From: Pseudomonas kermanshahensis
GTDB taxonomy: Bacteria; Pseudomonadota; Gammaproteobacteria; Pseudomonadales; Pseudomonadaceae
DNA: 64,000 nt
Direction: 5' to 3'
NCBI RefSeq assembly: GCF_014269205.2
Contig: NZ_JABWRY020000001.1
Coordinates: 1,922,001 to 1,986,000, forward strand
Every line of letters starts with the position of its first letter. Positions within the stretch are counted from its first letter, which is position 1. The position numbers were made by a program, and so were the translations under genes. Below, piece after piece: positions 43,597 to 50,534 of the stretch. The notes below the pieces were generated by a model. The model was given only the letters and a program-made list of their open reading frames with translations, did no database searches and was not told the DNA's origin.

Positions 43597-44363
43597 CGCG
43601 ACCGAGTCAATAGCGCATCCAGCACCACTTCGCAGGCCGCGCCCCAGCTGGCACTTACCGGTTGATGCATCAACACGGCCAGCCCATCGGCGGTAAAGGT
43701 GCCCGGCGTGGCAATCGCTTGCCCCAGGGCCTTGAGCGTGTGTTCGGGTTGGCGCTGGGCACTGCTCACACAGTCGTGCAGGTTGCCCAGTACCAAAGCG
43801 CGTGCGTCGGTTGCGGGCAAGCCTTTGTCAGTCAGCCACTGCTGCAGGTCGTGCAAAAGGAAGTAGAACCAGCCATTCATGCACGCGGCCACCGTGGCCA
43901 GCTCGAACGCCGCTTCATCCTGCAATACCACCAGGTTGCCCAGCCCGGCCAGGCATCGCTCAGCGGGGGGATCCGGGGGGTAGACCACTACTGTGGACTG
44001 GTTGTGTTGCGCGGCATAAGACAGCATCACGCGCACGCAGTGAGCGGCGGGGAAGGCGGCTTGCAGCTGTTGCAGGTTCACACCTGCTGCGAACGACAGC
44101 AGGCGTTGTCCGGGGTGCAGGTGTACCTCGCCGGCCAGGTGTGCCAGTGATTCCGGGCGCACGCCCAGCATCAGCACCTCGGCCTGGTCGACTACCGCCT
44201 GATTGCTCGGCAGTACCTGGCAACCGTGTGCGTGGGTCAGTGTTTCGGCGCGCTGGGCGTTGCGTGGCGACAGCAGGATCGCGCCGTCGAAACCACCGCG
44301 GCGCAGGCCGATAACGACTTTTTCGGTCAGCTCGCCGACCCCGAGGATGCCCAGGCTATGCAT
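43593..44363 (-). CDS. Pyrroline-5-carboxylate reductase-like NAD(P)-binding protein
   Basis: A 256-residue ProC-family protein. AAGGAGG lies six bases before the ATG. It starts HSLGILGVGELTEKVVIGL, an atypical dinucleotide motif (G-x-G-x-x-T) in which the usual third Gly is changed. It continues with LSPRNAQRAETL, then VLMLGVRPESLAHL and the ProC-like LLSFAAGVNLQQL; it has VRVMLSYAAQ instead of the ProC VRxMPN. The C-terminal dimer domain is present (residues ~160-250). It reduces or oxidises a cyclic imine or related imino acid if it keeps ProC chemistry. Being beside a FAD oxidase (12-base gap) and near a RidA gene supports imine metabolism. It ends inside a REP. Confidence 0.8.
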   Translation of the reverse strand: MHSLGILGVGELTEKVVIGLRRGGFDGAILLSPRNAQRAETLTHAHGCQVLPSNQAVVDQAEVLMLGVRPESLAHLAGEVHLHPGQRLLSFAAGVNLQQLQAAFPAAHCVRVMLSYAAQHNQSTVVVYPPDPPAERCLAGLGNLVVLQDEAAFELATVAACMNGWFYFLLHDLQQWLTDKGLPATDARALVLGNLHDCVSSAQRQPEHTLKALGQAIATPGTFTADGLAVLMHQPVSASWGAACEVVLDALLTRSR

Positions 44364-44375
44364 GATGCCTCCTTG

Positions 44376-45695
44376 TCAGCTTTCCAGGCCGGCGCGGCGC
44401 TGGCCCCAGTGCAGGTTCAGGTTGACGCCCAGGCTCAGCAGCGGCTCCGGCGGGTTGCGGTTGGGCCCGGCCGCGCCCAGCAGGAAGTCGATCAGCTCGT
44501 CACGCTCGCCACTCAGCCAGTCGGCCAACAGGGTCCCGGTGGCGGTGCCCCGTGTAATTCCCAGGCCGTTGCAGCACAGCGCCGCATGGACATTGGGTGC
44601 CAGCGTGCCGAAGTGCGATTGGTGGTTGCGCGACAGGCACATCGAACCGCCCCAGGTGAATTCGAACGGTGTACCCGCAAGCATCGGGAAGCGCCGCTCG
44701 AACGACGCCCGGTGCTGTCGTCCGGCCCGTTGCAGGTGGCGCTGGTTGGCGCGCCCATCGGCGTTGAAACTGAAGCTGTTGCGCACCAGCAGGCGCTGGT
44801 CCGGGGTGCGTCGCAGGGTGCTGCCAAACGGGTCGGCGGGGATGATGCCCCAGGTCGCCTTGCCACCCAGGCGTGCTTGTTCGTCTTCGCTCAGGGGCCG
44901 GGTCATGCTGGCGTAGGTGAAAATCGGCAGCAGCCGCCCCGGCAGGAAGCCGAAGTACGAGGCGAAGGCGTTGTTGGTCAGCAGCAACTGCTCGGCAACG
45001 ATCTCGCCATGGGCATGCGTAAGGGTGATGCGCGTGCCCTGTTCGATGCGGGTGATGGTGGTGTGTTCGTACAGCGTCACGTTGCTGGGCAGGCTGTCTG
45101 CCAGGCCTTTGGCCAAGGCGGCCGGCTGCAGTAACTGGGTACCTGGGGTGTACAACGCTTTGCGGTAGAACGCGGTGCCGAAGTGCTCGGGCAGGTCACG
45201 GGCATCGATCATCTGGTAAGGCTGGCCGAGTTTCTCCAGGCCGCTGCGGTACGCTTCGAGCACCGCCAACCCCTTGTCTTCGACCGCCGCCTGGTACTTG
45301 CCGTCCGGGCGGATCTGGCAGTCGATGCCATGCTGCTGGATCAGCGTGTGCAGTATCGACTGCGCGCGCAGGTTGAGCTTGAGGTTCATCCGCGCCGTGG
45401 CCAGCTCACCGATGTAGTCCGGTGCGCCGATGTCATGGGGCAGGTCGATGGCAAAGCCCGAGTTGCGCCCCGAGGCGCCAAAGCCGACTTCCTGGGCTTC
45501 GAGCAGGATCACCTCGTCATTCGGGTGATGCAGCGCCAGCTGCCGTGCGGCGGCAAGGCCGGTGAAGCCAGCACCGAGCACCACCCAGCGCGCTTCGCTC
45601 CGCCCCCGGTGCGCGGCACGTGGCTGGCGCAGGGGGCTGAGGTGGAACCAGCCGCAACCGTTGTCGTCCGCGGGGGTAGAGGTGTTTCTGTACAT
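44376..45695 (-). CDS. FAD-dependent amine/imino-acid oxidase (PuuB-like)
   Basis: A 439-residue flavoenzyme. The ATG at 45695 gives MYRNTSTPADDNGCGWF; the open frame extends 52 codons further without a good site. The FAD motif is VVLGAGFTGLAAARQLALHH (residues ~37-56), then GFGASGRNSGF and, near the C-terminus, the cofactor-closing NGLGITRGTATGTLLADWL. It resembles gamma-glutamylputrescine oxidase and other DAO-family enzymes that oxidise an amine or secondary amine with O2 or a quinone acceptor. It is followed by the ProC-like gene. With the nearby cupin, RidA and MFS genes it makes a plausible catabolic set for one nitrogen compound. Confidence 0.87.
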   Translation of the reverse strand: MYRNTSTPADDNGCGWFHLSPLRQPRAAHRGRSEARWVVLGAGFTGLAAARQLALHHPNDEVILLEAQEVGFGASGRNSGFAIDLPHDIGAPDYIGELATARMNLKLNLRAQSILHTLIQQHGIDCQIRPDGKYQAAVEDKGLAVLEAYRSGLEKLGQPYQMIDARDLPEHFGTAFYRKALYTPGTQLLQPAALAKGLADSLPSNVTLYEHTTITRIEQGTRITLTHAHGEIVAEQLLLTNNAFASYFGFLPGRLLPIFTYASMTRPLSEDEQARLGGKATWGIIPADPFGSTLRRTPDQRLLVRNSFSFNADGRANQRHLQRAGRQHRASFERRFPMLAGTPFEFTWGGSMCLSRNHQSHFGTLAPNVHAALCCNGLGITRGTATGTLLADWLSGERDELIDFLLGAAGPNRNPPEPLLSLGVNLNLHWGQRRAGLES

Positions 45696-45885
45696 GGGTT
45701 TTATCCGTGTTGTTTTCTTCACTGTCGCATGGCCAGGGCGGGGGGCATATAACGGGAATGACGGGTCGTGGGAGGTTTTGGATTGACCGCGGCAAGCCCT
45801 GCATGATTTGCTCGGTTTGCCGGTGATTGGCCCGTGCAAAGGCCCCGGCACCTAACGATCATTCAAAGGAAACTGAAGGTCTGCC

Positions 45886-46530
45886 ATGTCCGAATACACG
45901 CTCCACTGCTTCGCCGAATCCGGCAATGCCTACAAAGCCGCCCTCATGCTCGAACTCACCGGCCAGCCTTGGCAGCCGGTGTTCGTCGACTTTTTCAACG
46001 GCCAAACCCGCGAGCAGGCCTGGCGCGATGAAGTGAACGAGCAGGGCGAGGTGCCGGTGCTCGAGCACGCGGGCAAGTCGTTCACCCAATCGGCCTTGAT
46101 CCTGGAATACCTCGCTGAGCAAACCGGCCAGTTTGGCCCACGCGATGAGGACGAAAAGCGCGAGATCTGGCGGTGGATGCTGTTCGACAACCACAAGTTC
46201 ACCAGCTACTACGCGGCGCTGCGGTTTATCTATTGCCTGAAACAGATGGGCGAAACCGATGTGACCAAGTTTTTGCGTGATCGCGCCACGGCGGCCTATC
46301 GCATCGTTGATGCACATTTGGCGAAGACGCCGTTCATGGTCGGCGGGCGCTTGACCATCGCCGACCTGTCGTTGGCGGGGTATGTGTTCATGCCTGAAGA
46401 CACGGGTATCGCGCTGGACGAATTCGTTCATATCGAGGCCTGGAAAGCGCGGATCAAGGGCACGCCAGGCTGGAAACACCCCTATGACCTGATGCCGCGG
46501 ACAGCGCCTGTTCAAGTGCCATTCGGATGA
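45886..46530 (+). CDS. Glutathione S-transferase family protein
   Basis: A 214-residue two-domain GST. AAGG lies eight bases before the ATG. The thioredoxin-like domain (1-80) has YTLHCFAESGNAYKAALMLE and the cis-Pro/glutathione-binding GEVPVLEHAGKSFTQSALIL, where EVPVLE and QSA are the usual contacts. The helical C-terminal domain (90-205) shows FMVGGRLTIADLSLAGYVF, the N-capping box GRLTIAD. The N-terminal catalytic Ser/Cys is probably Ser in AESGNAY. It conjugates or reduces electrophiles in the cytoplasm. It stands alone and is divergent from the FAD oxidase gene; the substrate is unknown. Confidence 0.9.
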   Translation: MSEYTLHCFAESGNAYKAALMLELTGQPWQPVFVDFFNGQTREQAWRDEVNEQGEVPVLEHAGKSFTQSALILEYLAEQTGQFGPRDEDEKREIWRWMLFDNHKFTSYYAALRFIYCLKQMGETDVTKFLRDRATAAYRIVDAHLAKTPFMVGGRLTIADLSLAGYVFMPEDTGIALDEFVHIEAWKARIKGTPGWKHPYDLMPRTAPVQVPFG

Positions 46531-46681
46531 CTGGTCGTGACAAGCGCTAGCGCATGACTACGCTCAGGACGTAAGACACATTCTGCAACAACTGGCCAGT
46601 TGGCCCTGATGGATCTCGCTCACCCGCTGCAGATGGAAGGCCGCACTGGTTTGCAGGTCGCCCCATGGGGGGGCCGGAACT

Positions 46682-46707
46682 CACGGGGGTCATGTGCAAC
46701 CCCCGTG
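46682..46707 (+). promoter_or_regulatory. Hairpin in the leader of the glycine-rich gene
   Basis: A perfect nine-base-pair stem CACGGGGGT / ACCCCCGTG with an eight-base loop lies 22 bases before the ATG at 46730 and just upstream of the AGGAGG-like site (GCGGAGG). In this place it is likely transcribed and could protect the mRNA, block or pace translation, or end the transcript under some condition. Confidence 0.5.
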
Positions 46708-46729
46708 CTACTCCAAGCGGAGGCTCTAC

Positions 46730-47200
46730 ATGCTCAAAAAATGCTTGTTGGCTTTGGCAATCGGCGCGGTTTTGTCAGCGTCGGCCGTGTTGGTGCCTGA
46801 CTCCATTGGCGGTGCGTCCAGCGCGTATGCGAAGGATGGCGGTGGTGGAGGTGGCGGCGGTCACGGCGGCGGCAGCGGTGGTGGAGGTGGTCATGGTGGT
46901 GGCAGTGGAGGCGGCGGCAGTGGCGGTGGTGGAGGCCACGGCGGCAGTGGGAGCGGACACAGCGGCGATGGCGGCGGACATGCCAGCTCAGGCCGTGGTG
47001 AAAGTGGACGCAATGGCGCCGATGATGGTGCCAACCATGAGGCCAACCATGAGGCCAACCATGAGGCCAACCATGAGGCCAACCACGAAGCGAATCACGA
47101 AGCGAATCACAGTGTTGGCGAGGCCCACGGTGTAGGGCATGGCGCCGATGATGGGGCCGATCATGATGTCGGCGATGATCATGGCGGTGACCGCACCTAG
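46730..47200 (+). CDS. Exported glycine-rich protein with NHEA repeats
   Basis: A 156-residue low-complexity secreted protein. GGAGG lies seven bases before the ATG. A Sec signal (MLKKCLLALAIGAVLSASAV) ends near residues 33-36 (SAYA). The mature protein starts with a ~60-residue Gly/His/Ser tract (GGGGHGGGSGGGG) and then has seven four-residue ANHE-type repeats (residues ~101-128), ending in His/Asp-rich VGDDHGGDRT. His- and Asp-rich repeats suggest metal binding or a flexible matrix role; neither is shown. I do not recognise a family. It is flanked by a leader hairpin and a large REP pair. Confidence 0.7.
   Translation: MLKKCLLALAIGAVLSASAVLVPDSIGGASSAYAKDGGGGGGGGHGGGSGGGGGHGGGSGGGGSGGGGGHGGSGSGHSGDGGGHASSGRGESGRNGADDGANHEANHEANHEANHEANHEANHEANHSVGEAHGVGHGADDGADHDVGDDHGGDRT
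47030..47113 (+). repeat. Seven 12-base tandem repeats encoding ANHE
   Basis: Units start at 47030, 47042, 47054, 47066, 47078, 47090 and 47102. The first four are identical (GCCAACCATGAG). The rest carry mostly synonymous changes (GCCAACCACGAA, GCGAATCACGAA), except the last, which ends AGT. Copy number of such short in-frame repeats can change by slippage without breaking the frame. Confidence 0.95.
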
Positions 47201-47211
47201 CATTTGAGTGG

Positions 47212-47321
47212 CCCGTACCGGCCTTTTCGCGGGTAAACCCGCTCCCACAGGATCTTCACTGGCCTTGAAAGCAGTGGAATACCTGTAGGAGCGGGCTTGC
47301 CCGCGAAGAGGCCGGTACGGG
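47212..47321. repeat. Second-type REP inverted pair (GGAGCGGGCTTGCCCGCG family)
   Basis: Copies at 47218-47250 and 47285-47315 face each other, with cores CGCGGGTAAACCCG and CGGGCTTGCCCG. The outer ends CCCGTACCGG / CCGGTACGGG pair perfectly. It separates the convergent glycine-rich gene and sfnR, ending 12 bases after the sfnR stop side. This family differs from the CAGCCTTGTGCTG type at 13266, 21011 and 43503. Confidence 0.9.
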
Positions 47322-47332
47322 CACTGCACATT

Positions 47333-48430
47333 TCAAATCGACAACCGCACCACCCGGTTATCTAGAACTTGCGATGCTTGCCCCCGCCTTTTGTTCACCA
47401 CCAACTCGCCAATCGCAATCAGCCGGGTCCGGGTGATGTTGCGCGACAGCCCCAGCAACTGCGCGGTATGCACCTGGTTGTAATGGCAAAAACGGTACGC
47501 CGAGCGCAGCAGGGCATTTTCGACCTTCTCGTACAGCCCCCCAGGCTGCTCCTCGTACAATTGGCTAAACGCCCGCTGCAGCAGTTCTTCCACGGCATTG
47601 CTGGCAGGCTCCTCCTGCCGTTCGATACGCAGGTTGGACAGCCGCAAATCCTCCGCCTGGATCACCCCGTCAGCACAGGTCAACAAGCTGTGGTGAATGA
47701 CGTTTTCCAACTCACGGATATTGCCCGGCCACGCATAGTCAACCAGCTTGGCCTGGGCCGTCGGGTTCAGTTCCACCGGCCCGTAGCCCAGCCGGTCGCT
47801 GTAGCTACGAATGAAATGCCGCGCCAATGGCAGGATGTCACCTGGCCGGTCACGCAGCGGGTGCAACTGCAAGGTCACCACGTTTAGCCGGTAATACAAG
47901 TCTTCGCGAAAATGCCCGGCATTGATGGCCTTCTCCAGCTGCACGTTGGTCGCCGCCAGCACCCGCACATTGATCGGGATGCTTTTGCGTGAACCCAGCC
48001 GCACCACTTCGCGCTCCTGCAACACCCGCAGCAGCTTGACCTGGATCGGCAAGGGCAGGTCGCCGATCTCATCGAGGAACAGCGTGCCGCCGTCAGCCTC
48101 CTCGAACCAGCCGGCCTTGGCCGCCAGGGCGCCGGTGAAGGCGCCTTTTTCATGGCCGAACAGTTCGGCCTCCACCAGCGACTCGGAAAACGCCCCGCAA
48201 TTGACCGCGACGAATGGGCCGTTACGCCGGCCGCTGAGGTTATGAATATGGCGTGCGACCAGCTCCTTGCCCGTGCCGGTTTCGCCGATGATCAGCACGC
48301 TCGCCTCACTCGGCGCGACCTGTTGCAGGTGGGCGAGCAGCGCCTGTGACCTGGGGTCTTCGAAAACCTGCGCGGTCGCCCTGATCGAGGTGGCCAGTGT
48401 CGGGGACGGGGGGAGGGTCAGCAGTTGCAT
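47333..48430 (-). CDS. sfnR: Sigma-54-dependent regulator, SfnR-like
   Basis: A 365-residue enhancer-binding protein without an N-terminal receiver domain: the AAA+ domain starts near residue 25. Walker A is GETGTGKE, the sigma-54 contact loop is GAFTGA, and Walker [27 protein letters not shown] and [15 protein letters not shown] are also present, and a Fis-type helix-turn-helix ends the protein ([21 protein letters not shown]). The ATG at 48430 has GAGGA upstream that overlaps the sfnC stop. SfnR of P. putida DS1 activates dimethyl sulfone use under sulfur limitation in an sfnECR operon with this gene order. Assignment rests on architecture plus the two neighbours. Confidence 0.85.
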   Translation of the reverse strand: MQLLTLPPSPTLATSIRATAQVFEDPRSQALLAHLQQVAPSEASVLIIGETGTGKELVARHIHNLSGRRNGPFVAVNCGAFSESLVEAELFGHEKGAFTGALAAKAGWFEEADGGTLFLDEIGDLPLPIQVKLLRVLQEREVVRLGSRKSIPINVRVLAATNVQLEKAINAGHFREDLYYRLNVVTLQLHPLRDRPGDILPLARHFIRSYSDRLGYGPVELNPTAQAKLVDYAWPGNIRELENVIHHSLLTCADGVIQAEDLRLSNLRIERQEEPASNAVEELLQRAFSQLYEEQPGGLYEKVENALLRSAYRFCHYNQVHTAQLLGLSRNITRTRLIAIGELVVNKRRGQASQVLDNRVVRLSI

Positions 48431-48439
48431 GGGCAATCC

Positions 48440-49627
48440 TCAGGAGTAGAAGGATGGGTCAGGGCGCTTGCCGTTGAGGGCCCACTCGCCCAATTCATGG
48501 ATGCGGTAGTCCACGGGGTCGTGCAGGGTCTGTGTCCTCAGGTTGCGCCAGTGGCGGTCGAAGCGCAGCGAGGCGTGGGTAGCGCGGGCACCGGTGACCT
48601 CGAACAGCCGGTTGCAGATATCCAGGCCATGGCGGCTGGCGGCAACCTTGGCGGTGCCGATGGCCAGGGCCAGGTCGCCGCGTTCCTCTGCGCTTAAGGC
48701 ATGCTCCTTGGCCCAGGCGCTATCGAGCTGGCGGGCAGCGCGTTCGATCAGCAAACGGACGCTTTCCAGGCCGATCCAGAACTCGCCGTAATGGCGCAGC
48801 ACATAAGGGTCTTCGGCAGTGGTGGTGGCGTTTGAGCGGAACCACGGCCGGCTTTCCTTGAGGGTGTACTGGCGGGCTTCCTCGTACGCGCCTTCGGCGA
48901 TACCCAGGAACAGGTTGGCGAAGTGCAGCTGCGCGATCAGCGGGCGCAAGGCGGCGAAGGGCGTGCTCAGCGGCCCTGGGTCGAGCAGCAGTTCAGAGTG
49001 CTCGACCCGCACCCGTTCAAACGTGGCGCTGCCGCTGTCGGTCTGGCGCTGGCCGATGTTGTGCCAGTCGCTGTGCAGGCTGATACCGGTACGGCCACTG
49101 GGGATCGCGGCGATCAGCAGTTTGCCGCCCGCGCGTGCGTCCACGGCGGAGGCGATCAGCATTTCCGAGTCGCTGGCACCGGAGCAGAAGCTCTTCTTGC
49201 CAGAGAATTCGCACCAACCGTCGAAGTGCTTGACCACGGTGCGTGTGTCCAGCGGGTTGAGGGCGTTACCCCAAAACCACTGCTTGCGTGCAGTCTGCTC
49301 GAACCACGGCTGCCATTGGTCTGGGCGCGAAAACAGGCGCACGGTGGCCAGCATCAGGTGATGGAAACCGAAGACGTGGGCAATGGAGCTGTCGACCCGG
49401 GCGAACTCGCGCACCACTTCGAAAGTATCGAACCAGCTCGCGCCTTGGCCACCGAACGCTTGTGGGATAGCCAGCGACAACAGGCCGCTGCCACGCAGCG
49501 CGTCGCGCTCAGCCTTGGGCGTACCGCCGCGCTCGTCACGCTCGACGGCGGTCTGGGCGAACTGCCCAGCCAACTCGCGGGCGATGGCCAGGGCAGGGCG
49601 TGGTGCCGTGTTTACCGGTGCATTCAT
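48440..49627 (-). CDS. sfnC: Acyl-CoA-dehydrogenase-fold, FMNH2-dependent monooxygenase (SfnC/MsuC-like)
   Basis: A 395-residue ACAD-fold flavoprotein of the DszC/MsuC kind. GAGGAG precedes the ATG. It has the typical LLSLAIPQAFGGQGASW, then VDSSIAHVFGFHHLMLAT, and an ACAD-like beta region (CEFSGKKSFCSGASDSEMLI, WHNIGQRQTDSGSATFERVR). The C-terminal helical part has FEVTGARATHASLRFDRHWRNLRTQTLHD, whose ALRFDRHWRNxRTxTLHDP pattern is usual for two-component monooxygenases rather than acyl-CoA dehydrogenases. It would take FMNH2 from the adjacent reductase and oxygenate a small organosulfur compound such as methanesulfinate. The exact substrate is inference. Confidence 0.82.
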   Translation of the reverse strand: MNAPVNTAPRPALAIARELAGQFAQTAVERDERGGTPKAERDALRGSGLLSLAIPQAFGGQGASWFDTFEVVREFARVDSSIAHVFGFHHLMLATVRLFSRPDQWQPWFEQTARKQWFWGNALNPLDTRTVVKHFDGWCEFSGKKSFCSGASDSEMLIASAVDARAGGKLLIAAIPSGRTGISLHSDWHNIGQRQTDSGSATFERVRVEHSELLLDPGPLSTPFAALRPLIAQLHFANLFLGIAEGAYEEARQYTLKESRPWFRSNATTTAEDPYVLRHYGEFWIGLESVRLLIERAARQLDSAWAKEHALSAEERGDLALAIGTAKVAASRHGLDICNRLFEVTGARATHASLRFDRHWRNLRTQTLHDPVDYRIHELGEWALNGKRPDPSFYS

Positions 49628-49636
49628 GGCCGCTCC

Positions 49637-50197
49637 TCAGGCGCTTTTGCGCAGCGCGTGATGGGCGCCGAACAGAGGCACGGCACGTTCGGCGGCCAGG
49701 CGGATACGCGCGGCGAGGGCCTCACTGGAAACGCGGTAGTCGGCCAGTTCCGCTTGGCTGGCAAACACACCAATCGGCAGTGTCAGGGCCTGCAGGAAGC
49801 TGAACAGCGGGCGCAACTGGTGATCGAGCACCAGCGCGTGGCGCTCACTGCCCCCAGTGGCGGCGAGCAGCACTGGGGTGTCGACCAGGGCGTCCTGACC
49901 AATAAGGTCGAACAGATGCTTGAAGTGGCCGGTAAAGCTGCCGCGGTACACCGGCGTGGTCACCACCAGCAGGTCGGCCTTTTCCACCAGCCGCAGTTGA
50001 TGCTCCACCGCCTCGGGCAGCTCGCTGCGCCACAGGGCACTGCCCAACGGGCGGGCAATGTCACCCAGGTCGATGAGGTGAGGCTTGATGTTCAGGTGTT
50101 CGGCCAGTTCCGCGAGGATCGCCTCGGTCAGGGCCAAGGTGCGCGAAGGGCGGGAAGTACCGCCAGACAGGGCGACGACATTCAGTGGGGTGCTCAT
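49637..50197 (-). CDS. sfnE: NAD(P)H:FMN reductase (SfnE/MsuE-like)
   Basis: A 186-residue flavodoxin-like reductase. The ATG at 50197 has GGAGA upstream. The FMN-binding loop is ALSGGTSRPSRTLALTE, and LLVVTTPVYRGSFTGHFKHLFDLIG gives the T-P-x-Y segment typical of SsuE/MsuE enzymes. It produces FMNH2 for the downstream oxygenase gene (nine-base gap). The first gene of the operon sfnE-sfnC-sfnR. A sigma-54 promoter and an upstream inverted repeat precede it. MsuE and SfnE are names for the same function in P. aeruginosa and P. putida; the operon structure favours sfnE. Confidence 0.85.
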   Translation of the reverse strand: MSTPLNVVALSGGTSRPSRTLALTEAILAELAEHLNIKPHLIDLGDIARPLGSALWRSELPEAVEHQLRLVEKADLLVVTTPVYRGSFTGHFKHLFDLIGQDALVDTPVLLAATGGSERHALVLDHQLRPLFSFLQALTLPIGVFASQAELADYRVSSEALAARIRLAAERAVPLFGAHHALRKSA

Positions 50198-50239
50198 GGG
50201 CAAGTCTCCGGTTCGGGTTGAGCGGGGGACTTTGCTGGA

Positions 50240-50253
50240 GCAATCGTCGTGCC
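50240..50253 (-). promoter_or_regulatory. Sigma-54 (-24/-12) promoter of sfnECR
   Basis: On the minus strand the sequence reads CGGCAC-GACGA-TTGCT (50254 to 50239), against the consensus TGGCAC-N5-TTGCW: the invariant GG and GC are ten bases apart as required, and only the first base differs. The transcription start would fall near 50228, about 30 bases before the sfnE ATG. The consensus is established knowledge; activity is not shown. Confidence 0.8.
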
Positions 50254-50421
50254 GTTTATAAAACGTATTTTAGATCAACGGGTTACGCGTTATAGCGCCC
50301 GGGGCGATGTTGCCGTGCGGGCGCTGGCTGTTGATCGGATGTTGCGCTGCAGACAGTTGGCCGGGTGTTGGCGGCTGTACAGTTGGGAGTGTTATAGAGG
50401 AATTTGGGTGCGGCTAAAAAA

Positions 50422-50445
50422 GAATAAGAACTCATATTCTTATTC
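50422..50445. promoter_or_regulatory. Perfect inverted repeat, candidate enhancer site for sfnECR
   Basis: GAATAAGAA (50422-50430), six bases CTCATA, TTCTTATTC (50437-50445). It is centred about 187 bases upstream of the -24/-12 promoter, a normal distance for an enhancer bound by a sigma-54 activator such as SfnR. The surrounding 50204-50534 intergenic region holds no gene. CysB, which controls sulfur genes and prefers AT-rich DNA, is the alternative binder. Confidence 0.6.
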
Positions 50446-50534
50446 CACGAACCAGTCGGCGCGCGCGAAGCTCGATTTCCTAGGCGCTGCAAATCCCATG
50501 GCGAACCCCTAGCAACCCATCGCCACATCCACCC

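Noticed and set aside
47030..47113. CRISPR-like short repeat array
   Set aside because: Units are 12 bases, without spacers, in frame and coding for ANHE inside a secreted protein.
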